Below are positions 7,697 through 13,990 of a stretch of DNA of 19,084 nt, piece by piece. The stretch spans positions 1-19,084 of the forward strand of contig DCHR01000037.1 in the NCBI GenBank assembly GCA_002315375.1, given 5' to 3'. Under the pieces are notes generated by a model. The model was not told the origin of the DNA, searched no databases, and was given only the letters and a program-made list of their open reading frames with translations. A program made the position numbers and the translations under genes. The stretch is from Treponema sp. UBA1747. GTDB lineage: Bacteria > Spirochaetota > Spirochaetia > Treponematales > Treponemataceae. How positions within the stretch are numbered: position 1 is the first letter of the stretch; each line of letters opens with the position of its first letter.

Positions 7697-7945
7697 TTAT
7701 TTATCACTTTCCTTGAAAGTTACATTGCTGTAAATTTTTGTATCTGCTGCAGGTTTATTGAAAACGCTGAGACGTTTTGCAGAAAGGATTTTCCAGTATT
7801 CATCACTGTCAAAGGCTACATAATTGCCTTCTTTGGCTTTTCCTTCTGTAAATGCGCGTTTTGGAACTTCTGCCCAGATTACAGTTGTTTCATTGTTACG
7901 TTTAATTTCGAATTTTACGAGACGTGCCTCTTTTCTAGTACTCAT
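7697..7945 (-). CDS. 82-residue hypothetical protein
   Basis: I do not recognise this family. The protein is small, soluble and highly charged: it starts MSTRKEARLVKFEIKR, and about a quarter of its residues are Lys or Arg. It alternates short beta-like stretches (VKFEI, TTVIWAEV, NYVAF, WKILSAKRL) and has no signal peptide, membrane segment or cysteine. A small beta-barrel or nucleic-acid-binding protein would fit but is only a guess. It looks genuinely expressed: AAAGGAG lies 8 bases before the ATG, a good promoter lies 57-85 bases upstream, and a dedicated terminator follows, so it is a monocistronic unit. The leader is about 50 bases. Confidence 0.78.
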   Translation of the reverse strand: MSTRKEARLVKFEIKRNNETTVIWAEVPKRAFTEGKAKEGNYVAFDSDEYWKILSAKRLSVFNKPAADTKIYSNVTFKESDK

Positions 7946-8001
7946 TTTAGTGTCTCCTTTATTTTATTTATTTGGATCCGCTTTCGCTTTTCCATATTTA
8001 A

Positions 8002-8030
8002 AGTATAACACGGAATGTCTAAATTCTCCA
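8002..8030 (-). promoter_or_regulatory. Promoter of the 82-aa protein gene
   Basis: On the - strand, TGGAGA (8030-8025) and TATACT (8007-8002) are spaced by 17 bases, and the -10 is preceded by TGT, an extended -10 element. Transcription would start near 7995, leaving a leader of about 50 bases that contains the AAAGGAG site. Confidence 0.65.
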
Positions 8031-8050
8031 AAAAAAAACGAATAATTTTT

Positions 8051-8287
8051 TGAAATAAACTTACATACAAATCAAACACTTTTTCTTCTAAGTAAAAACA
8101 TGTTCCCACAAAGCAAATAACACTCCCGCAATAACCAATGGAGGCCTCCCGCGGGTCCCCGTCGTTCGCTTCGCTCGCTCCTTGCCCACGGTACTCCATT
8201 GTTTTTGCTCGCGTGTTATTTGATTTATATCCGCTTATTTTTTCACTTAGCTTAATACTGTTTAATTTGTATGTAGATTTTATTCAA
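8051..8287. repeat. Long near-symmetric palindrome with GC-rich core (MITE/REP-like candidate)
   Basis: This fills the 334-base gap between GH2 and the small gene. Perfect inverted segments are collinear about one centre near 8168: TACATACAAAT (8062-8072 / 8265-8275), CAAATAACAC (8114-8123 / 8213-8222) and CAATGGAG (8136-8143 / 8194-8201). A looser outer part reaches 8051 and 8287 and includes the GH2 stop codon. The AT-rich arms enclose a GC-rich core (8141-8193) with a run of TCGCT/TCGTT-like repeats. No transposase frame is inside and no obvious target duplication flanks it. It could be a non-autonomous mobile element, or an RNA hairpin serving as the GH2 terminator, since no ordinary terminator follows GH2. 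No gene was found in this gap. Confidence 0.8.
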
Positions 8288-11200
8288 ACTTAAACCATTT
8301 GAAGTCGAAATCACAGCCAGGAAGGAAAACAAAGCTTATCTGTCCCCTGCCGCTTACGGTTTCGATATCAAAAGTCTTTTCTTCGTAATCATCAGTATGG
8401 GCAAATTCCACCACCTGAGTACTATTTCCTTTATCTCCGAACCACTTCAGATTTATTGAATTGTTCGGCTTGTTTGATTTACCACAAATTGTAAGTCTGG
8501 TTGCAGCTTTATCACCAAAATCCATGTTCTTGAAGTCCAGATTTACGTTGTTACCGATACCTTCGACTGCATCCGCTGTTTTTTGGAAAGTATCTCCAAC
8601 CACTGTATCAGCATCCAGGGCACGAAGTTTTCCGAATGCTTTCAAATCTTCAGTGAAACGGAAACCATGCCATACAAGTTCAATTTCAACCCAGATAGAA
8701 ATTGTATGAACTCCAAAGAGACGCTTTGTCAGACGGAAAGGTTTTTCAGTATAAGTATTGTACTGATATTCTGCTTCAAACTGACCTTCATAAACCAGTT
8801 CTCCCGAATCAGGTTCCCCGTCATAAACTTTCAGTTTCCAGCTTGGACTCCAGCAGAAAGCCGGAACATGAATCTCATCACTTCCCTGATCTCCGAAATC
8901 CACCTTGTCAAAACTAACCCAGCTTCCGCCGCCGTTTCCACGGGTAGAAATACCACCAGTAAAGGCAAGTTTTGGTTCCGGTTTTGTTCTATCAAAGTTT
9001 GTATAACGACAGGCTTCAACCAGTTTATAAGGATTGAATTTAGGATTACCAACGCCTGAAACCTTCATATCCAGTTCAGAAATAATTTCCGGATAATCAT
9101 GTCCGTTATTTGCGCTTACACGCATAATGAACTCGCCGTCACAAACCGCTTTCAATTCCGCATCAGTACCATTCTTTGTTACTTCAACTGCGTCAGAAAG
9201 AACCGAAGTAGGAAGCATAGGATTGAAATCGATATCTTTGCTTGAGGCGTTTTCCGGAAGAACCTTTGCCATCAGTTTCAGGTTCAGATTTTCCTTGGAA
9301 AGGTTTACTTCTCCCTGTGGAAGCTGTTCGATCTTGCGAACAGGAACGTAGGCGGCATATTCACCGAATGCAGCAATCAGCTCTTCAACAGAACAAGAAA
9401 CTTCTTCATTCCCTGCCCATTCCCCATTTTCAAATTTACAGCGGCATCCTGTCAGATCCTTTGAATATGCAGTTACTGTAAAGCTCGAACTTTCAGTTTT
9501 TGCACGAACAATGGCAACCAGACGGTTTCCGAATAGACGGCGGACATTTGAAACATACTGATCATAATCAGTAGCATCTCCGTTATCCATAGATACAAAA
9601 TCAGCATCGCCTTCAACTTTTACAGAAATCACGTTGCGTGCATTTGCAACATCAATTCCGTCTTTATCTTCTGTCATTATGTCAAAGAAATACATGTTTC
9701 CGATGCGGCAAGTTCCGTTGCCTTTTTCCAGACACTTAGGACATGCGGAACCGCTTCCGTCTTTCTGGAACAGTTCAGGTTTCATCTCAACCTTAACAGG
9801 ATCCCCGAAAGATTTCTTCACTTCTTCACAAACTGCATTTCCATTCTCATCGTATCCGACAGCCTTGATTTCGCCTTTTTCGTAAACTACATCCCAGAGT
9901 CCGAAAAGATCCAGGTCTTTTTCATGGTCAATTTTATGACAGCCTTTTGATTTTCCGTTTACAAAAAGTTCAACCGATTCACAGTTTGTGTAAGCTTTAA
10001 TACTGATTTTCTGACCGACATTCCAGTCCCAGTATGGAAGCAGATGAACAAAAGGAGCAAAACGCTTTCCGCCCCATTCTGCTTTATAAAGCCATGCAGT
10101 ATCCTTGAAGAAACCGGCTGTATCAATCTGCCCGAAATAAGAAGACTTGGAAGTATTGTTATAAGGAGTTGGTTCTCCTATATAATCCCACCCGGTCCAG
10201 ATAAACTGACCTGCACTGAAATGAGTATCCCTGTCATTTGTAATAACTTTCTGGGTACTTTCACATCCCCAGGTTGTTGTACAGTTTCCAAGTGTAGAAC
10301 ACTGACGGTCATCATGAGTAACCAGATTCATAGTTCGAGGGAAATGATATATTCCGCGGCTTTGAATTGTTGAAGCAGTTTCAGAACCGTAGATTTTCCA
10401 GTGAGGATATTTTTCATGGTGTTCTTTATAAAGGCGTTCCAGATAGTTATATCCAACTACATCAGTCAAATCGGCACATTCACAGGCGCCCTCTGTCATC
10501 ATATAGTTTGAAGCAATTGTGGTTTCAGCATTTTTTTCAGGATCCCAGTCACGGACATACTTTGAAAGATTTTTTGTAATCTGAAGACCATTACCTGCAT
10601 GTGTGTCATAAATCTCATTTCCGAAACTCCACATTATCATACACGGATGATTTCGGTCCTTGCGAACCCAGGAAGCAGTGTCCCGTTCACACCAGTCATT
10701 AAAATAGTTTCCGTAGTCAAATGTAGTTTTAGGACTTTCCCACATGTCGTAACCGTCGTTATCAATAAGGAACCCCATTTCATCGGCAAGATCCATAAAT
10801 GAAGACGTAATCGGGTTGTGAGAAGTGCGGATTGCATTTACGCCCATTTCCTTAAGGCGGATAAACTGTCGGCGGAGAGCATTTATATCAAAGGCAGCTC
10901 CAAGACCACCCAGGTCGTGATGCTGGCAGACCCCGTAAAGCTTGAAAGGTTCCCCGTTCAGGAACATTCCTTTGTTATTATCAAAGTCTACTGTACGGAA
11001 TCCAGCATTTTCAGTTTTTTCATCCAGAACTTTTTCATCTGCAGAAAGAAGTTCTGTTTTTAATGAATACAGTTCAGGGATATCACAACTCCACAGAACA
11101 GGATTTTCAACGGCCATTTCTGTTTCGCATTTTGCAATGCGGCGACCTGATACACCTGAAACTACAGAACAAAGTTTTTCATTTTCTTCATCAGAAAGTT

Positions 11201-11849
11201 TTACAAGAGCAGTTTCACCGGATGCTGCCACAGCGCCGCTACCTTTTTTTGTAAGTGTATATCTAACCTTCAGACCGTCCTGTTCAACAGCAGCTTCTGT
11301 ACTGACTTTTACAGACCACTTTTCATTATCATTCTTGCGTACCCGGACATAATTTCCGTCTGTTACAAGAAAGTTCTTTTCTGTTTCAATCAAATTTACA
11401 TCACGGAAAATACCAGCCCCGGAATACCATCTTGTATTAGGACTCTGATAAACACAGATTACCAGAACTTCATTTTCGCCTTTCTGTACAAGAGCGGAAA
11501 CGTCATATTCAAACTGGGCATAACCGTAGCGCCACACACCGGCCAGTTTCCCGTTCACATAAACAGCACTGTTCATGTAAACCCCTTCAAAAAGCAGGCC
11601 AATATGTTTATTTTCGGTTTCTTCTATATTAAAAGATTTTTTATAATATCCAATGGAATTTCTGTAAAGACCTTTTGTGTCCGAAACCATCCAGTCATGA
11701 GGAACATGAACAGGGGCGAAAGTCTGTTTTGCGGCTTCAGCAAAAAAATCAGTAGGTTCAAAAAGGACAGGTTTGCCATCCTTAAACATTGTCTGGTAAT
11801 CAATCGGGCTTTCGGCAAACTGCCAGCCATCATTAAAAAGTGTCTTCAT
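8280..11849 (-). CDS. Large multidomain GH2 beta-galactosidase, cytoplasmic type
   Basis: The 1189-residue enzyme should hydrolyse terminal beta-galactosides. Domains in order: sugar-binding jelly roll (1-170; VPHDWM, then RWYSGAGIFRDV), immunoglobulin-like domain (about 170-290), TIM barrel (about 290-600) with FNGEPFKLYGVCQHHD-type entry, acid/base Glu412 in FGNE and nucleophile Glu490 in YGSETAS. Further Ig-like domains run to about 940, and two beta-sandwich modules (about 940-1065 and 1067-1189) resemble CBM6-like carbohydrate-binding domains. The SETAS nucleophile signature fits the beta-galactosidase branch rather than beta-mannosidases. No signal peptide is present. One Ig-like region has an unusual CPKC...C cluster. 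The ATG at 11849 has no ribosome binding site; a -10-like TAAACT ends 6 bases before it. The gene follows the FMN dehydrogenase by 66 bases with no terminator, so read-through is also possible. Confidence 0.92.
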   Translation of the reverse strand: MKTLFNDGWQFAESPIDYQTMFKDGKPVLFEPTDFFAEAAKQTFAPVHVPHDWMVSDTKGLYRNSIGYYKKSFNIEETENKHIGLLFEGVYMNSAVYVNGKLAGVWRYGYAQFEYDVSALVQKGENEVLVICVYQSPNTRWYSGAGIFRDVNLIETEKNFLVTDGNYVRVRKNDNEKWSVKVSTEAAVEQDGLKVRYTLTKKGSGAVAASGETALVKLSDEENEKLCSVVSGVSGRRIAKCETEMAVENPVLWSCDIPELYSLKTELLSADEKVLDEKTENAGFRTVDFDNNKGMFLNGEPFKLYGVCQHHDLGGLGAAFDINALRRQFIRLKEMGVNAIRTSHNPITSSFMDLADEMGFLIDNDGYDMWESPKTTFDYGNYFNDWCERDTASWVRKDRNHPCMIMWSFGNEIYDTHAGNGLQITKNLSKYVRDWDPEKNAETTIASNYMMTEGACECADLTDVVGYNYLERLYKEHHEKYPHWKIYGSETASTIQSRGIYHFPRTMNLVTHDDRQCSTLGNCTTTWGCESTQKVITNDRDTHFSAGQFIWTGWDYIGEPTPYNNTSKSSYFGQIDTAGFFKDTAWLYKAEWGGKRFAPFVHLLPYWDWNVGQKISIKAYTNCESVELFVNGKSKGCHKIDHEKDLDLFGLWDVVYEKGEIKAVGYDENGNAVCEEVKKSFGDPVKVEMKPELFQKDGSGSACPKCLEKGNGTCRIGNMYFFDIMTEDKDGIDVANARNVISVKVEGDADFVSMDNGDATDYDQYVSNVRRLFGNRLVAIVRAKTESSSFTVTAYSKDLTGCRCKFENGEWAGNEEVSCSVEELIAAFGEYAAYVPVRKIEQLPQGEVNLSKENLNLKLMAKVLPENASSKDIDFNPMLPTSVLSDAVEVTKNGTDAELKAVCDGEFIMRVSANNGHDYPEIISELDMKVSGVGNPKFNPYKLVEACRYTNFDRTKPEPKLAFTGGISTRGNGGGSWVSFDKVDFGDQGSDEIHVPAFCWSPSWKLKVYDGEPDSGELVYEGQFEAEYQYNTYTEKPFRLTKRLFGVHTISIWVEIELVWHGFRFTEDLKAFGKLRALDADTVVGDTFQKTADAVEGIGNNVNLDFKNMDFGDKAATRLTICGKSNKPNNSINLKWFGDKGNSTQVVEFAHTDDYEEKTFDIETVSGRGQISFVFLPGCDFDFKWFKFE

Positions 11850-11868
11850 GACTTCAGTTTAATGAAGT
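11850..11868 (-). promoter_or_regulatory. GH2 -10 element embedded in an inverted repeat
   Basis: Read on the - strand, TAAACT (11861-11856) is followed by six bases and then the ATG at 11849, the leaderless geometry. The same spot is an inverted repeat, ACTTCA - 6 bases - TGAAGT (11868-11851), whose centre covers the -10. The -35 match (TAGTCT at 17-base spacing) is poor, consistent with an activated or repressed promoter. Confidence 0.45.
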
Positions 11869-11915
11869 GTTTTTTTTAAGACTAGTGAGTTTTTTTTATA
11901 TGGTTTCTTTAATTT

Positions 11916-12830
11916 TTATGGGAGGACAGCCAGGTTTTCTACAAGTTCTTCAACAGCGGCTTTTCCACCCTTAGTCAGGGCGCTGATTATCGGTCTGGCA
12001 AGAATTACACGGTCTGCACCAAAGTAAAGGGCTGTCTGAATATCTTCTTTTGTTCTGATACCGCCATCAATCCAGAGTTCTTTGCAGCAGCTTTTCAGTT
12101 CAGCCCCGTAAGTTACCAGGAATTCTGCAGAACTTCCTACGCGGGTTTCAATGCGGCCGCCGTGATTTGAAATAAACACTACATCAGGCTTTATCTGCTT
12201 TACCAGCTGAACGTCTTCTGTTGTAAAAACTCCTTTAATCACAAAAGGCTGGTCAAAAAGACTTCTGAAAGCATTCAGGTCTTCAGCTGTTTTCTTTTCC
12301 AGGTTTACCAGTTTTCTCATAGTAAGAATGTTATAGGAATCGATATCCATTCCAATAAAAGAAGCAGTATCTTTTATCAGTTCTACTCTTTTTTTCAAAA
12401 CTTCCAGGGGATATGGTTTCAAAAAGAAAGCGGCACCTGAAGCGCCCTGTCCGGCAACAAAGCCGCATTTTTTTGCGGCAGTCAGGCCGTATTCCAGTTT
12501 TTCATCAGGACAACCGTCACCAACACAAACTCCGATTCCGGCTTCTTTTGATGCGCTCAAATACGGGTAATAGAAATCTTCTTCGTTGGCATAACCGATA
12601 TTCTGTTCAGCACCAGTAACCGGGCCACAGCGCAGGTTTTCCTTTGAAACAGGAACACTGAGAATTGAATCCAGAAGTTCAGGATTATTGTCCCGAATCT
12701 GTTTCCATGCAGAGCAGTTTAACTGGAAGTTTTTGTTTTCATAAACGCCACCCATTCCCGGCAACTGGCCTATACAGCCGAACCCGTTGCAGACTGGACA
12801 AAAGCGGCAGTTGAAATTATTAGTCGCCAA
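11916..12830 (-). CDS. FMN-dependent 2-hydroxy-acid dehydrogenase family protein with N-terminal Cys cluster
   Basis: The ~304-residue product belongs to the FMN-binding alpha-hydroxy-acid oxidase/dehydrogenase barrel family (lactate or glycolate oxidase-like). The best marker is SNHGGR, with the His that acts as base and the Arg that holds the substrate carboxylate (about residues 221-226). It is followed by the phosphate-binding end DGGIRTKEDI and GADRVILARP. The N-terminus carries CRFCPVCNGFGC, followed by PGMGG; this CxxCxxC pattern is seen in related anaerobe proteins and may bind a metal or cluster (inference). The start is uncertain. A TTG at 12830 has GGAG six bases upstream and overlaps the phosphofructokinase stop, suggesting translational coupling; a GTG at 12848 would add six residues but has no such site. 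The true substrate is unknown. Confidence 0.85.
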   Translation of the reverse strand: MATNNFNCRFCPVCNGFGCIGQLPGMGGVYENKNFQLNCSAWKQIRDNNPELLDSILSVPVSKENLRCGPVTGAEQNIGYANEEDFYYPYLSASKEAGIGVCVGDGCPDEKLEYGLTAAKKCGFVAGQGASGAAFFLKPYPLEVLKKRVELIKDTASFIGMDIDSYNILTMRKLVNLEKKTAEDLNAFRSLFDQPFVIKGVFTTEDVQLVKQIKPDVVFISNHGGRIETRVGSSAEFLVTYGAELKSCCKELWIDGGIRTKEDIQTALYFGADRVILARPIISALTKGGKAAVEELVENLAVLP

Positions 12831-13902
12831 AGCATACTCCAAGAGCACGCTGCGAAACTAATACAGGTTCATCCAGAGGAATAGGCTTTACCCGTCCTTC
12901 TACTTCAGAAAGAGGGAATCCTGTGATTTTATTGTCTTTCATTGCTACAAGAACGCCAAATTCCTTGCGTGCAGCAAAATCAACTGCAGCAGCCCCGATT
13001 TTTGTAGCAAGAACGATATCCTGGGCATTAGGAAGGGCTCCGCGCTGTGTATATCCCAGAACAGAAGTTCTTGTTTCCATTCCGGTAGCTTCTTCAATTT
13101 CACGGGCAATACGGAAAGCAACACTTTCTGTCATTGCGGCCCTGGCTTTCTTGAATACTTTTTTATCCAGTTTGGCTTCATCCACAGACAAAGCCCCTTC
13201 ACTGGCAGCAATAATAATGTATTCCTTTCCGGAAGCTTTAAGTTCCTTCACCCGCTTTGCAATTACCTTAATGTCATAAGGGATTTCAGGCAAAAGGATA
13301 ATATCGGCGCCTGCGGCAGCCCCTGCATAAAGTCCAAGCCATCCAACCTTATGTCCCATAATTTCAACAACCATGGCACGGCTCATGCTTTTTGCAGTTG
13401 TACGGATCTGATTGATTCCTTCAGCGGCAACATCAATTGCAGAAGCAAAACCGAAAGTCACATCAGTTCCATAAATATCATTGTCAATTGTCTTTGGAAG
13501 CCCGATTACAGGAAGTCCTTCCTTTGCCAGCAGGCTGGCAGTAGAGTTTGTTCCGTTCCCGCCAAGACAGAAAAGAACATCAAGCTTGTTTTTTTTGAAA
13601 GTGTCTTTTATTGAATCAACAGGCATTTTCCCTGTAACAGGATTCTTTTCTACAGCTTTGAAAGGTTTTTCACGGGAAGTTCCCAGAATAGTTCCACCCA
13701 TTGAAAGAAGCTGTTCCATATCAAAATCAGACATTTTTACATAATTATTTTCAATAAGACCGCGGTAACCGTTCTTGAACCCGATTACTTTTGCACCGTA
13801 ATTTTCCTTTGCAGAAATACAAATTGCGCGAATTGCCGCATTTAACCCCGGTGCATCACCGCCAGATGTAAGAATTCCGATATTTTTTAAGACTGCTTTC
13901 AT
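12820..13902 (-). CDS. pfkA: 6-phosphofructokinase
   Basis: The 360-residue enzyme phosphorylates fructose 6-phosphate in glycolysis in the cytoplasm. Family motifs are clear: GILTSGGDAPGLNAAIRAI at the N-terminus, GGNGT at 114-118, PKTIDND at 136-142 with the catalytic base Asp140, MGHKVGW, and LGYTQRGALPNAQD near the fructose-phosphate site. Lys137 in PKTIDND, with Gly117 in the GGNGT loop, is the combination seen in several ATP-dependent non-enterobacterial enzymes. PPi-dependent enzymes usually have Asp at the Gly117 position. The loop Asp found in GGDGS of classical PfkA is Asn here. I favour ATP as phosphoryl donor but not firmly. The frame stays open upstream, but homology begins at ATG 13902. 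No ribosome binding site precedes it; a TAAACT ends 7 bases upstream, so the message may be leaderless. The gene overlaps the FMN dehydrogenase downstream. Confidence 0.93.
   Translation of the reverse strand: MKAVLKNIGILTSGGDAPGLNAAIRAICISAKENYGAKVIGFKNGYRGLIENNYVKMSDFDMEQLLSMGGTILGTSREKPFKAVEKNPVTGKMPVDSIKDTFKKNKLDVLFCLGGNGTNSTASLLAKEGLPVIGLPKTIDNDIYGTDVTFGFASAIDVAAEGINQIRTTAKSMSRAMVVEIMGHKVGWLGLYAGAAAGADIILLPEIPYDIKVIAKRVKELKASGKEYIIIAASEGALSVDEAKLDKKVFKKARAAMTESVAFRIAREIEEATGMETRTSVLGYTQRGALPNAQDIVLATKIGAAAVDFAARKEFGVLVAMKDNKITGFPLSEVEGRVKPIPLDEPVLVSQRALGVCFGD
12837..12840 (-). promoter_or_regulatory. Ribosome binding site inside the 3' end of the PFK gene
   Basis: GGAG (12840-12837 on the - strand), six bases before a TTG codon at 12830, is the only Shine-Dalgarno match near the start of the FMN dehydrogenase. 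It lies inside the last codons of the phosphofructokinase gene and decides for the TTG start. Confidence 0.5.
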
Positions 13903-13909
13903 AAAACTA

Positions 13910-13938
13910 AGTTTACCACAGAAACTTTCTTTTAAGAA
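13910..13938 (-). promoter_or_regulatory. pfkA promoter, predicted leaderless
   Basis: On the - strand, TAAACT (13915-13910) is preceded by TGG, an extended -10, and ends 7 bases before the ATG at 13902. A weak TTCTTA (13938-13933) is at the 17-base -35 spacing. No purine-rich ribosome site lies between. Confidence 0.5.
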
Positions 13939-13990
13939 GATTTTCCCAAAAGTTTCTAAACTGAAGCGAAATTTGTCCGATATTCTAGGT

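Noticed and set aside
7942..8199. 85-codon open frame on the - strand inside the palindrome
   Set aside because: Its open length comes from the GC-rich core of the inverted repeat; the translation has low-complexity composition, no SD and no resemblance to a family.
8583..9059. 158-codon open frame antisense to GH2
   Set aside because: Lies wholly within the GH2 coding sequence, which has clear domains; no SD or recognisable protein.
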